Positions 25,890 through 35,080 are shown, counted from the stretch's first letter. The stretch is 64,000 nt of DNA from Pseudomonadota bacterium (GCA_023387235.1 JAEWIJ010000199.1:26987-90986); one strand, 5' to 3'. A program made the numbers and translations. Notes: generated by a model from the letters alone, not told the origin.

Positions 25890-27100
25890 ACGCCTCCCCG
25901 GCAGTTGCTCGGCGCGGGCCGACGAGAAAACCTCTGCGCGATCCAGTCGGTCGCATTCCGAGCACCCTTGAGAGCGACCATGCCGTGGCCGACGTCGGGC
26001 ATCATGGTCAGTTGCACGCGGCTGCCACCGGCGCAGAGCCGGCTCGCATAGCGGCGCGTGACGTTAGGCCGGACGGTATCGTCGGTGGTACCTTGAATGA
26101 TCAGAACTGGAATCTGCGGTGGCAGAGCACCGATCGTGTTATCGGCGAGGAGAGTCCGCCATGGCTCGCGCGCAGTGAGATTGTCCACCATCAGGAAGCG
26201 CTGCTGAAGTTCCCGGCCTGCCCGTGCACGCGGGCGAATATCGATCGGCGACTCCAGGCAGACGTTGGCGAGGCGATTGACCGTCGGCATGGCGCGCGGA
26301 TCGACGATACCGTCGAGCGACGCACCGAATACGCGCGACCAGGACCACAGCGTCATCGCCAGCAGATTCTTGCCGCCCGGCGTCGCCATGTCTTCGTTCA
26401 GCAATGCGCCGAGATCGGTGGCCGGCGCGGCCACCGCCACGCCCGAGATTTCGATCTCCGGAGCGTAGCTGCCGGCAAGCTTGGCGGCGTAGAGTGCGGC
26501 CTGCCCGCCTTGTGAGTGTCCCCACAGTGCGGCGCGGTGGATCGTGCCGGTTCGCGCGACCTCGCGCGCGGCGCGGATCGAATCGAGCACGGCATGACCT
26601 TCACTACGCCCGACAAGGTAGGGATGTGGCCCCGAAGTGCCGAGACCCGGATAGTCGGTGGCGGCGACGATGTAGCCGCGATTCAAGAGCTCGCGCAGGC
26701 CCTGCATCTGCTGAAACTTGAAGTTCGCCAGGGATGGCGCGCAGTGGGGCACGATGCCGGTCGTCGGATGCGCCCAGGCGACGACGGGTCGGCCGCCGAC
26801 AGGCGTCGGTGCATTCGGGATGATGACGAGGCCGGATACGGCGATCGTCTCGCCGCGCAATCCCGTCGAGCGATACAGCACGCGATAGGCTGTTGCCTCG
26901 GGCGGTCCGCCGATCAGTGTCTCTTGCCGGATGATCGTGCCGGGGCGTCCCGCGATTTCATGTCCACGTGCCGCGTAGAAGCCTTCGGCAGCCTCGGTGT
27001 CGATCGTGGCGGCCGCGGTCATCAGTCCAACGGCTGCAACGAGCGCGAAGCCAAACCGCCGCGAGGCGAGGCGGGATTGGAGGCAGATGCTGCGTGACAT
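25886..27100 (-). CDS. Secretory lipase-family alpha/beta hydrolase
   Basis: A 404-residue exported enzyme: signal peptide (about 1-38, FGFALVAAVGLMTAAATIDTEAA), then the secretory-lipase (LIP) fold. VVAWAHPTTG begins the core, WGHSQGGQAAL holds the nucleophile Ser, PVLIIQGTTDDTVRP the Asp and MMPDVGHGMVA the His. Six Cys residues could form disulfides in the periplasm. The family acts on acylglycerols and similar esters. ATG 27100 shares its first base with the GH31 stop (TGATG), so the two are co-translated. An extended frame to 27253 overlaps the GH31 gene and is rejected. Confidence 0.85.
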   Translation of the reverse strand: MSRSICLQSRLASRRFGFALVAAVGLMTAAATIDTEAAEGFYAARGHEIAGRPGTIIRQETLIGGPPEATAYRVLYRSTGLRGETIAVSGLVIIPNAPTPVGGRPVVAWAHPTTGIVPHCAPSLANFKFQQMQGLRELLNRGYIVAATDYPGLGTSGPHPYLVGRSEGHAVLDSIRAAREVARTGTIHRAALWGHSQGGQAALYAAKLAGSYAPEIEISGVAVAAPATDLGALLNEDMATPGGKNLLAMTLWSWSRVFGASLDGIVDPRAMPTVNRLANVCLESPIDIRPRARAGRELQQRFLMVDNLTAREPWRTLLADNTIGALPPQIPVLIIQGTTDDTVRPNVTRRYASRLCAGGSRVQLTMMPDVGHGMVALKGARNATDWIAQRFSRRPAPSNCRGGV

Positions 27101-29337
27101 CACACGATTCCTGCGAGTTTGAGGTTGTTGCGGATCTCTGCGGCGCTCGCCGATCCCTTGCGAAGGAACGCCGCGGGCTTGCCAAGCGGTGCGGGCATCC
27201 GCTGCCACGTGCCGGGCGAACCCGCGTCCTCGCCCGTCCAGAGGTCGATCCATTCCGCGCCTTGAGGAAAATAGACCTCAACGGATGTCACCCCCTTGTC
27301 GAGCACGGGCGCCACCATGAGGTCGGCACCGAGCAGAAACTGGTAGCGCAGGCTGTGCACGTTCGGATCGTCGGGGAAGTGCAGGAACGGATGACGCGCG
27401 ACGGGGGAGCCACGCGCCGCTGCTTCCGCGATGGCGCGCTTGCGATAGGGGGCGAGCGCCTTGAACATCGTTGCGAAGCGCTTGAGATGCTGCGTGTTGG
27501 CGGGATCGCTGTCGAACTGTGCCGCGACATCCGGATCGAGACCTTCGTGCGTGCGATAGACGGCGGTGAAGGCGCCGAGCTCCATCCAGCGCTGAAACAA
27601 CTCGTCGCTTCTCGCGATGACGGGAATCTTCTTGCCGGCGGCATTGAGGCTTAACGTGACGTATCCGCCGATATCGAAATGCACGAGGCTGAAGCCCGAG
27701 ATGCCGCCCGATAGCGTTCCCACGACGGCGGTCTTGATGCCGTCGTATTGATCCCAGCTCTGCATCTGATCGCCGAGCCAGAACAGCGTCGCGTACTTCG
27801 GGCTCTGCGTGAATGCCGAGCGATGGAAGCACACGCCGTCGTCGGCGAGGCCGGCTTCCTCGATCGCCTCGCGATTGATGCGCGCCCACTCTTCCGTGTA
27901 GCGGTTGTGCCAGGTCATGGGATCCATGCCGTCTGAAAGCTTGGCGTCGAAGGGCATGGCCTCGGCGAAGTCCGCCATCCAGCCGGTGGCACCGGCTTTC
28001 GTCACGAGTTCGTCCTTGATGACCTTCTTGATCCAGGCGCGCGCCTGCGGGTTCTGAAGATCAACAAGCCCGGCATAGAAATCCGTATTGCGGATGAGGT
28101 ACGGGCTGCCGTCCTGCTTCTGGACGAGGTAGCCCTTGTTACGCCCTTCGTTGAACAGCCGGTCGTGGCCCGGTGCGTTGCTCAGGAACGGATTGACGTA
28201 GAGCATCATGCGCGCGCCGCTGCTCTTGAGATCAGCGACCAGCTGCTGCCACTCCGGATAGAACGCCTCGTCGAGCCGCCAGTCCCACCAGAGCTGCTTG
28301 CCGGCGGAGGTCACTCGCTTGCCTGGCCAGTCCTGGATCCAAAGTCCCGCGAGCGGAATGTCCGCGGCGCGGATCTTGGCAAGCTTCTCGCGCACTTCCT
28401 TCGTGCCACCCTGCACTGAGACAATGACACCATTTTGCGTCCAGTCGGGAAGCGCGCGCATCCGGCCAGCGTAGATCGAATAGGCCTCGATCAGATCGAG
28501 CGGCGTTGCGCCGTACATGATCTGCCCCGTCATCTTGCCGGACCATACCTTGATCTCGACGTGATCGGACGCGCGCATGTCGAAGGTGCTGTACTCGGTG
28601 TTCTCGAGGAACAGCGACCGCAACCGGCTTGATATGAAGTGTGGCGCCGGCCCTTCAGTGATGTGTGGATTGCCGCCGCCGTGATCGGCGAATACATCGA
28701 CCAGCTGGGTTATGACCGGCTTCCCGCGACCGACGCCGTGCTCCTGCACGAGGATCGGAATGAGTGCACCCTTCTGATTGAAATACGTGAGCTGTTGGCC
28801 GAAGCCAAAGAAGCCTTCATGCTTGACCGACGCGCTTTTCAGCCGAATGCGGTTGATGGCCTCGGTGCCTGCCCCGGTCACCGCGATCTCGAAGCGTACG
28901 TGCGCCGTCGATAGCGCTTCGAACGTGATACGAAAATCGAGTCGGCCCTTCTTGCCGGCGAGCTCGCCCGTCAGCGTCGCGATTGGACCGGTGACTGAAA
29001 TGCTCTGGATCGCCGCGCGCTCAAACCTGGCCTCGACCTTGTCGTGGATATCGTAGGCGCCTTCGGGGCGGCCGAATGCTTTGATAGTCGCCGTAGCCTG
29101 CTCGGCGCTGAGGAAGCGGGCTTCGGCGGCTTCCCACAGCAGACGCCCGGGCTCACGCTTGTGGCGAAGCGCGATGCCGCTCTTCGACCGCAGCAATTCG
29201 AAGTCCCCGATCTTGTAGACATCGGCCGAGGCCCCCACTGCCACCGGCGGCGCTGCGCGAATGGCTGTGGGCGTGTTCGATGCGAGCGCCGCGGCCGCGC
29301 CACTGGCTCCTGCAACAAGAAATTCGCGTCGCTTCAT
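27100..29337 (-). CDS. GH31 glycosidase, sulfoquinovosidase-like, Tat-exported
   Basis: A 745-residue enzyme with a twin-arginine signal (MKRREFLVAGASGAAAALAS). FFGFGQQLTYFNQKG and ILVQEHGVGRG mark the N-terminal beta domain. The TIM barrel has IQDWPGKR, nucleophile Asp456 in WMADFAE and acid/base Asp523 in WLGDQMQSWD, 67 residues apart as in E. coli YihQ. From remembered YihQ numbering, Q262/Q288/W304/Y508 correspond to Q309/Q335/W351/Y559, but the sulfonate-clamp Arg301 is Gln348 here. Retaining alpha-glycosidase chemistry is expected; the substrate may not be sulfoquinovose. First gene of a four-gene coupled operon. Confidence 0.85.
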   Translation of the reverse strand: MKRREFLVAGASGAAAALASNTPTAIRAAPPVAVGASADVYKIGDFELLRSKSGIALRHKREPGRLLWEAAEARFLSAEQATATIKAFGRPEGAYDIHDKVEARFERAAIQSISVTGPIATLTGELAGKKGRLDFRITFEALSTAHVRFEIAVTGAGTEAINRIRLKSASVKHEGFFGFGQQLTYFNQKGALIPILVQEHGVGRGKPVITQLVDVFADHGGGNPHITEGPAPHFISSRLRSLFLENTEYSTFDMRASDHVEIKVWSGKMTGQIMYGATPLDLIEAYSIYAGRMRALPDWTQNGVIVSVQGGTKEVREKLAKIRAADIPLAGLWIQDWPGKRVTSAGKQLWWDWRLDEAFYPEWQQLVADLKSSGARMMLYVNPFLSNAPGHDRLFNEGRNKGYLVQKQDGSPYLIRNTDFYAGLVDLQNPQARAWIKKVIKDELVTKAGATGWMADFAEAMPFDAKLSDGMDPMTWHNRYTEEWARINREAIEEAGLADDGVCFHRSAFTQSPKYATLFWLGDQMQSWDQYDGIKTAVVGTLSGGISGFSLVHFDIGGYVTLSLNAAGKKIPVIARSDELFQRWMELGAFTAVYRTHEGLDPDVAAQFDSDPANTQHLKRFATMFKALAPYRKRAIAEAAARGSPVARHPFLHFPDDPNVHSLRYQFLLGADLMVAPVLDKGVTSVEVYFPQGAEWIDLWTGEDAGSPGTWQRMPAPLGKPAAFLRKGSASAAEIRNNLKLAGIV

Positions 29338-29442
29338 GACATCTTTCCGTCCGCAATCGTGCTGGACATAAAGGACCGATCGGCCCAGTGCACCGGCTTT
29401 CCAATTCTTGTAGGCTACGTCTAGGTTCGTGCGGCGCCGTCG

Positions 29443-29976
29443 TCAGGCCTCGCTGCCGACACCTGGCAGGTCGACCGATGGCTGGCTCAGATAGCGATGG
29501 GTGTAGTTGGCCAACTTGCCGACGAAGATGCCGGAGAAGAGGCCGTAAACCGCGCCCTCGATCATGCCGAGGCTCGCCTGGTTCACGAGCTCCGGATGGA
29601 GAAACCCGACAGCACCAAAGGCATACTTTACGGCGAAGGAACCGAGGATCAGCGGCATGACTGAGTAATCAGCCGGCCGAAACAAAACGCCGCGTACGCG
29701 ATCGACGAGAATGTTCTTACGGCGCAGCAGCAGCCAGCCTGCGCCGGCACCGGCAGCGAGCGCGAGCAGCCAGGCCGCATAGACGGGCGGCAGGGTGCCG
29801 AAGCGCGATGCCAGGATCCCGATCCCGACGAGCATGAAGATAGCGGGTATCAGCGCTAGCGTGCCGAGGGTTGTCTCGCGCGGCTGCAACGACTTCATGC
29901 CGCGCGAGACGAGAAATATGAACAGCACGTACACCCAGACCGGTGTGTGCGAGAATGATTGCGAGATAATATCCAT
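29443..29976 (-). CDS. DUF6622-like inner-membrane protein
   Basis: A 177-residue protein with five or so hydrophobic segments. The opening SFSHTPVWVYVLFIFLVSRGMKSLQPR is typical of a proteobacterial membrane family I associate with DUF6622. Later helices include LALIPAIFMLVGIGIL, VYAAWLLALAAGAGAGWLLL and SVMPLILGSFAVKYAFG. Function unknown. The start of the run 31413-29443 of four small leftward genes; 32 bp after the DUF6790-like gene. Confidence 0.65.
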   Translation of the reverse strand: MDIISQSFSHTPVWVYVLFIFLVSRGMKSLQPRETTLGTLALIPAIFMLVGIGILASRFGTLPPVYAAWLLALAAGAGAGWLLLRRKNILVDRVRGVLFRPADYSVMPLILGSFAVKYAFGAVGFLHPELVNQASLGMIEGAVYGLFSGIFVGKLANYTHRYLSQPSVDLPGVGSEA

Positions 29977-30008
29977 CGGTCTTTTCTCGAGAGTATTGGC
30001 GGCAGCGA

Positions 30009-30572
30009 CTATCGCACCGCGAAGATGCCAACGGGTGTGTGTGGCCGCGCCTCGGCTGATGACTGGCGACGATGTGCCAGCCAGAGCAGTGCGAAGCCGA
30101 TCAGAGGAATGATGATATCCGTGTAGAAGATCACGCCCGCATTGCCGGGGGCGAAATTGTGCGCCGTGATCATCTGATAGATGTGGCCTCCCGCTGCACC
30201 GAGCAGAAAGCAGCTCGGACCGACGATGGCAGCCAGACGCAGATCGAAGCTGCGGAACGCCGCGATGAACCCCACAACCGCGAAGCCCAGGCTCGCCATG
30301 CCGACTTCCAGCTGGAATGGACTATCCGCCCAACCGATGAAGGCCGCCGACATCTTGCCGAAGAAGGTATGCATGACGAAGTTGTAGAAGTTCGCCACTC
30401 CAACGACCCAGAACACGTGCCAGGCAAGAAATTTCTCGACGACCAGCGCGCCATGAGCCGGCCTCTCGGCTCGTGCGATCGCGACGATCGAGAATACCAA
30501 TCCGATCGCAAGAAAAGTCAGCGTGAAGTTGGACAACGCGAAGGTGATCACTGCTTTGATATGGTCGGCCAT
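30009..30572 (-). CDS. DUF6790-like inner-membrane protein
   Basis: A 187-residue polytopic protein with five helices. FYNFVMHTFFGKMSAAFIGW followed by ADSPFQLEVGMASLGFAVVG is the conserved core of the DUF6790 family as I remember it; GGHIYQMITAHNFAPGNAG is a second conserved block with possible metal-binding His. ATG 30572 is preferred over an in-frame start at 30617, because MADHIKAVITFALSNFTLTF begins with the first helix. Function unknown. Confidence 0.65.
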   Translation of the reverse strand: MADHIKAVITFALSNFTLTFLAIGLVFSIVAIARAERPAHGALVVEKFLAWHVFWVVGVANFYNFVMHTFFGKMSAAFIGWADSPFQLEVGMASLGFAVVGFIAAFRSFDLRLAAIVGPSCFLLGAAGGHIYQMITAHNFAPGNAGVIFYTDIIIPLIGFALLWLAHRRQSSAEARPHTPVGIFAVR

Positions 30573-30624
30573 GAGAGATACTCCGAGTGGGTTCAGCCCG
30601 GCGGGCGGACCCGACATGGTTGCC

Positions 30625-31065
30625 TCATTCCCACACGTGCGGGAGTTCGGACTGTGCCTTCAGCTCTTGCGCGCTCGCGCAGAACGAAGTCGCGTTAAAT
30701 GCGCCTTCCGCGATGAACACACCGACACGCATGCCGAGATCCACGAGAAGGAAGTTGTGACGCGCGACGAGCGCTTCGTTCGAGAGCTTGGCGTCGGGCA
30801 TCGTCGTGGCGTCGGCGAGCGCGGACATGAAGCGCTCTTCGTTGATGTCGAAGCCCTCGCAGATGCGTGTGACGGCAGCTTGGTACGCGAGATTATTCAC
30901 CTTGGCCGTCTGCCGGGGCGTGAGGACGGGCTCAGCTCCGGCGACCAGACCGCTCCAGGCGCTGCTCAAGCGGTGAGATTTTTCCTCATTGGCCTCTGCG
31001 GAAAAGGCGAACACGCAGATGGCCATGACGGCGGCAGAAAGCGTCTTGGTTGCAATTGATTTCAT
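30625..31065 (-). CDS. Hypothetical exported protein
   Basis: A 146-residue protein with a clear signal peptide (TLSAAVMAICVFAFSAEA) and a helical mature part with two Cys residues (ITRICEGFD is closest, and TSFCASAQE) that may form a disulfide. It has no domain I recognise. It lies 52 bp before the DUF6790-like gene and 12 bp after the next small exported protein, so the four genes from 31413 to 29443 look like one transcript. Confidence 0.6.
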   Translation of the reverse strand: MKSIATKTLSAAVMAICVFAFSAEANEEKSHRLSSAWSGLVAGAEPVLTPRQTAKVNNLAYQAAVTRICEGFDINEERFMSALADATTMPDAKLSNEALVARHNFLLVDLGMRVGVFIAEGAFNATSFCASAQELKAQSELPHVWE

Positions 31066-31077
31066 GTTGTCCGCTCC

Positions 31078-31413
31078 TCAGCGCGCAAATATGTTCCAGG
31101 TCCACTTTGAATTGTAGCCGCCGCCTGCGGTGTAGCAGGCGCGCTGGCTCGAGTAGCAAATGATGCCAGGCGAAGGTCTGAAGCTGTCGGTGGGATATGG
31201 AGGCGGCCCCCAAGCCGGGCCATAGATGTCCGGGTAGACGACGACCTTCCGCGGCGAGAGCGCCGAAGTGACGGCAGTGCCGGCGATGAAGCCGCCGATG
31301 GCGGCGCGCGTCCGGCCGTGATCGCGTGCTTGCGCTGCGTCTGTGAGAGGCGCGATAGAGCCGATCGCCAGCGACAGCCCGATCGCCAGCCGGGTTCCAG
31401 TTCCTGATCTCAT
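31078..31413 (-). CDS. Small exported glycine-zipper protein
   Basis: A 111-residue protein: signal peptide to about residue 29 (LAIGLSLAIGSIAPLTDAAQA), a glycine-zipper-like helix (RAAIGGFIAGTAVTSAL), then a Pro/Tyr-rich segment (VVYPDIYGPAWGPPPYP) and a C-terminus with two Cys (IICYSSQRACYTAGG). Such small proteins are common in the Rhizobiales cell envelope. No function can be given. Confidence 0.55.
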   Translation of the reverse strand: MRSGTGTRLAIGLSLAIGSIAPLTDAAQARDHGRTRAAIGGFIAGTAVTSALSPRKVVVYPDIYGPAWGPPPYPTDSFRPSPGIICYSSQRACYTAGGGYNSKWTWNIFAR

Positions 31414-31831
31414 AAGTCTCTCCAGTCCAGATCTGAGTGTGCTCGCCGAGGCGGCGACCCGCGTGTGCTCGGAACGGGGGTGTTTTGACGCCGGGCGCGA
31501 GTTCCCACATCACCAGAACTGGTGAGAGCCGAGAAATTTGTGGGGCTGGTGGCAGTCGGCACGGACGGCCGTCGAGAGAAGAGATCGGAAATTCGAGATA
31601 TTGCTAGGGTTTGCGCGGGCTGCGCCCAATGATCATCAGACTAAAGAAATGGGATAAGGGGCGAGTTGATCGTGCCCCAAAAAATTGAGCCGCGAATCTG
31701 TCGCGCCGGCATTCTGCATGCTAACTATTGAAGCGGATTTCGTTATTCGCTTCAAATTCTTGGCTGCTCCCTGCCATAGTTCGGCGGCGTCCGGATAACG
31801 GCCGAGCTTTTCTGAAGAAAAGGTCCGATCG
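31414..31831. other. Divergent intergenic region upstream of a LuxR-type regulator
   Basis: No gene or recognised motif. An AT-rich patch with CCCCAAAAAATTGAGCC at about 31677-31692 resembles the CACAAAAAATTGAG at 33452, which lies in the repeat at 33419, so a trace of the same repeat may be present. The promoter of the LuxR gene should lie in the last 100 bases. Confidence 0.3.
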
Positions 31832-33073
31832 GTGAGTGAGCTTGAACTCGCCAACCTTGTCGGCTCGATTTATGACGCCGGATCGGGTGCCGGCGATTGG
31901 ATCGACGTCAGCGATCGATTGACAACGTTCCTCGGCGGCGACCGGACGCATATCTTTGCCCTGGAGGCGGACGGCGCGCAGGCGCATCTCTCACGTCCGA
32001 TACCGGGCGGCGCCGATCCCTACTTTGGCCATTTCCACAAGGTCGATCCGCACATGGCCTCTGCGAGAGCTGAGATGGCGACTGGCATACTCGGGGCACA
32101 TCCTGCGCGGATCGGGCAAGAGGTCATCTCGGAACGCGATTATCTCAAAGGCGAGTTCTACAACGACTATGGCCGCCAGTATGGGATGCGGCATTTCGTC
32201 GGCGGTCTGATCGCGGGCCCTTCGGGTGCAATCGTCAGCACATTCCGTGACGAGAGCTTCGAGCACTATGAGCGAGCTGATGCGGAACGCCTGAATTGGC
32301 TCATGCCGCACTTGCATCGGGCCTTTCAACTGCGCAGGCAGCTCCCCGCTCCGACCATTGGCGGCGATCCGGGGCTCGCCGCGCTGGACGCGCTTCCGAT
32401 CGGCATCATATTGGTGGATGCCTCGATGCATGTTCTGTTTGCCAACGCAGCCAGTGCCGAGATCACTTCGGGACCCAACGCAACATTGCGCATCGCCTCG
32501 AGCGGAAGCCGACTGATCTCGGGCGGAGGGCAGCTGGCGGCGCGGGACCGTCAGGAAGCCGACGTACTCAAGCGGCTCGTGACGTCGGCTGCCGCAAAAA
32601 AACCGGGTGGCGCTATGCGGCTGCGTGGATCAGAGGCCGCGGCATCCTGGGCGCTCGTTGTCTCACCGGCGCCGGCGAGTCTGACGAGCGTGAAGCCCGG
32701 GATGGAGCCGACTGGACTGATTGCCGGCATGGCGCTGATCATGACGCGCAATCTCGATACGCGCCAATTGCCGTCACCGTCGTTGCTGAGCGACTTGTTC
32801 AACCTCAGCAAGGCCGAGGCGGAGGTGAGCATCCTCATTCTAGGTGGCGCGAAGGCTGAAGACGTCGCACGCGCGCGTCGTGTATCGCTGGATACGGTGC
32901 GCTCGCAAATTCGCACGGTGCTGGGGAAATCCGAGGCGCAGAACCTCCGCGACTTCGAGCGCATTGCGGCGTCATTGCCGTTGCTCAGGGCTTCCCACAG
33001 TGATCTCGTGGATAGAGGCGGCGACAACAGGTCGTCTGGGAAAGGCTTCGAGCGCGCCGGGAAATTGTTCTAG
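31832..33073 (+). CDS. LuxR-family transcriptional regulator with PAS-like sensor
   Basis: A 413-residue protein starting at GTG with an aaaagg site upstream. Residues 1-180 form an unknown sensor part (LANLVGSIYDAGSGAGDWID ... YNDYGRQYGMRHFVGGLIAG), and 185-310 a PAS-like domain (LDALPIGIILVDASMHVLFANAA). The C-terminal LuxR helix-turn-helix is at about 328-390: LFNLSKAEAEVSILILGGAK then RRVSLDTVRSQIRTVLGKSE. This architecture is frequent in Rhizobiales and usually lacks a neighbouring kinase. It is transcribed away from the small exported genes; its target is unknown. Confidence 0.82.
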   Translation: MSELELANLVGSIYDAGSGAGDWIDVSDRLTTFLGGDRTHIFALEADGAQAHLSRPIPGGADPYFGHFHKVDPHMASARAEMATGILGAHPARIGQEVISERDYLKGEFYNDYGRQYGMRHFVGGLIAGPSGAIVSTFRDESFEHYERADAERLNWLMPHLHRAFQLRRQLPAPTIGGDPGLAALDALPIGIILVDASMHVLFANAASAEITSGPNATLRIASSGSRLISGGGQLAARDRQEADVLKRLVTSAAAKKPGGAMRLRGSEAAASWALVVSPAPASLTSVKPGMEPTGLIAGMALIMTRNLDTRQLPSPSLLSDLFNLSKAEAEVSILILGGAKAEDVARARRVSLDTVRSQIRTVLGKSEAQNLRDFERIAASLPLLRASHSDLVDRGGDNRSSGKGFERAGKLF

Positions 33074-33418
33074 CGCGGCGGCAGTGTACAACTCCGCCTC
33101 GCTCGGTGTTGATGGGATGAGCGCTCTTACAAAGGGACAGATGATCCATTCTCCGGTCTGGTCCGTTCGCTCAGATATGCGCCATGTCCGCTCACAATCG
33201 CAACCCGCCCCCCAAATTGATCCTTTCGAACATCCGCCTGGCCACCACCTGACAGGTCCGCTTCTCTGCGTCGCGCTGATTGACAGCAAACCGCTGCGAT
33301 GGCACCCGATGTCCGATTGGGTCATCAGTGCCGCCTCCGAATAACGCCTAGCTTGGCAGCTCAGCCATCATGAGCTGACGTTGCGATGGGCTGATGCCGG
33401 AGTTGCGACGGGCCAGAA

Positions 33419-33489
33419 GGAGACGAACGCATCTACTCGGACGGTGCGCCGCACAAAAAATTGAGTCGTCCCAATAGCGGAAGTCTTGC
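33419..33489. repeat. Degenerate intergenic repeat, copy B
   Basis: GGAGACGAACGCATCTA through CGGTGC and GCACAAAA matches copy A at 22915. The larger stretch 33100-33350 contains two ATGTCCG-type starts (33184 and 33309), like the repeats common in Bradyrhizobium intergenic DNA. No complete element or terminal inverted repeats can be seen. Nothing else between 33074 and 33626 looks coding. Confidence 0.45.
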
Positions 33490-33518
33490 AATCGCCAACA
33501 AATTTGTTTCAGTGGTGA

Positions 33519-33536
33519 ACGTTCGGAAGCGAACGT
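33519..33536. repeat. Short hairpin
   Basis: ACGTTCG, GAAG, CGAACGT: a perfect 7-bp stem with a GNRA-like 4-nt loop, in the gap between the convergent LuxR and DegP-like genes. Its role is unknown; a processed 3' end is possible. Confidence 0.4.
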
Positions 33537-33574
33537 AGTGCGTCGAGCGATCAGGTAGGCATCCTATCTCGATG

Positions 33575-33602
33575 ACGCGGAGATATAGCTGGATCTCCGC
33601 GT
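33575..33602 (-). terminator. Hairpin downstream of the DegP-like gene
   Basis: A 10-bp perfect stem (ACGCGGAGAT and complement) with an 8-nt loop, 25 bases beyond the stop of the protease gene. There is no U tract, so it may act as a weak or Rho-assisted terminator. Confidence 0.5.
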
Positions 33603-33626
33603 CCCGAGTAGCGCTACACGCAGTCT

Positions 33627-35006
33627 CTACCGCCTAAGCACAACGATATACGGGACACCATCCCGACTGATGCTTACGCGCTCGATCGGCACATTCACCC
33701 GCGCCAATTCGCTGACGTTACTTGCCGCACTGATGGTCAACTGATTGATCGCGAGAATGACGTCGCCTGTCATAAGGCCTGTGCGGGCTGCCGGGCTGTC
33801 CGGCGCGATGCCCCTGACGATGACGCCCTGGAGCTGGCCGTACAGCGGCGAGCGCGGCCCGATCTCACCGAGAGTTAGGCCACCAAGTGCGTGCGAGGTC
33901 ACCGCCACTTCTGCGGTGTGCGGGTTGCTCACTTCATCGCTGACTGTGAGTTGCAGCTTCTCCCTGGTTCCATTGCAGGCAAGTTCCATCTCGATCTGCT
34001 CGCCAACCGCTGAACTGCCGAAGTAGGCCATGTATACGCTGTTGTTGTTGACCGCGTCGCCATTCACGCTCTTGATCACGCAGCCTGGCTTGATGCCTGA
34101 GCGCGCGGCCGGCGAAGTAGGTTCCACGGCTGTGACCAGAGCTCCCCGCCGGTCAGCCAACTTGATGGCGGCGGCGGTGCTTTGAGAGATATCGCGGGTC
34201 TCGAGACCGACGGATCCACGACGCATGCGTCCATGCAAATAGATCTGCGTGCCAATGCGCCGTGCCATGTTGATGGGGACGGCAAAGGCAATTCCGACGC
34301 TGCCGGCGCCCTGGCGCCCGACCGCCGTGTTGATGCCGATCAGCTCGCCGTCGAGATTGACGAGCGCTCCGCCCGAGTTACCTGGGTTCACGGCAGCGTC
34401 GATCTGAATGAAACTCTCGTAGATGTCGTAACCGATATCGGAGCGCATCAGACCGCTCACGATGCCAGCGGTTGCACTCCCTTCCAGGCCGAACGGATTT
34501 CCCACGGCTATGACAAAGTCACCGACACGCAGATTCGACGAATTGCCGAAAGGTATCTCCGTGAGATCTGGCAGATCGATCTTGATCATGGCGATGTCGG
34601 CACCCGCATCGATGCCGAGGAGTTTGGCCGGGGCCTCGCGCCCATCGTGGAGGCGTACGGTAATCGATGTCGCGTCCTTTACGACATGGCGATTGGTGCC
34701 AATCAGTCCCAAGGCTGCGCTAACGATCACGCCAGAACCACCGGATCGGAACGGTCGCTTTTGCGGTGCTGGTACCGGCTGACCCGGACTGAATTCCGCT
34801 GGATCCAGGGCTTCGCCGACAACGAGGATACTCACTACCGCCGGTAGCACCTTATCGACGAGCGGCGCAAAACTGACCATCGGCAACGGCCGCGATGGCG
34901 GCGGCGCAGAAGCGGGCTGCGGAGGGGAAGAGGCCATCGCCGGCGCACACAGGATGAGCATCGATAGGACGGTCGCCGTGGCAAGATATAGGCGCGGACA
35001 ATTCAT
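33627..35006 (-). CDS. DegP/HtrA-like periplasmic serine protease with two PDZ domains
   Basis: A 459-residue protein: signal peptide to about residue 25 (ending APAMA), a Pro-rich linker, and a trypsin-like domain with the triad His107 (GTNRHVV), Asp137 (GADIAMI) and Ser211 (GNSGGAL). PDZ1 is at about 262-350 and PDZ2 at about 365-455 (IVRGIAPDSPAARTGLMTGD). Asn is replaced by Arg in the usual TNNHVV. It would degrade or chaperone misfolded envelope proteins. It lies upstream of, and on the same strand as, no partner gene; RpoE-type control is likely for the family but no promoter was identified. Confidence 0.9.
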   Translation of the reverse strand: MNCPRLYLATATVLSMLILCAPAMASSPPQPASAPPPSRPLPMVSFAPLVDKVLPAVVSILVVGEALDPAEFSPGQPVPAPQKRPFRSGGSGVIVSAALGLIGTNRHVVKDATSITVRLHDGREAPAKLLGIDAGADIAMIKIDLPDLTEIPFGNSSNLRVGDFVIAVGNPFGLEGSATAGIVSGLMRSDIGYDIYESFIQIDAAVNPGNSGGALVNLDGELIGINTAVGRQGAGSVGIAFAVPINMARRIGTQIYLHGRMRRGSVGLETRDISQSTAAAIKLADRRGALVTAVEPTSPAARSGIKPGCVIKSVNGDAVNNNSVYMAYFGSSAVGEQIEMELACNGTREKLQLTVSDEVSNPHTAEVAVTSHALGGLTLGEIGPRSPLYGQLQGVIVRGIAPDSPAARTGLMTGDVILAINQLTISAASNVSELARVNVPIERVSISRDGVPYIVVLRR

Positions 35007-35080
35007 ATTGACGCTCCTTCGGCGGCGCTATGCGACCATCGTGTCCGGCATTTGCCGCCACAGCGGCTCGCACAATGGTC

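Noticed and set aside
33452..33466. TTGAGTCGTCCCAA as a fourth FNR/FixK box
   Set aside because: The right half-site is CCCAA rather than TCAA, and it lies within a degenerate repeat between convergent genes.
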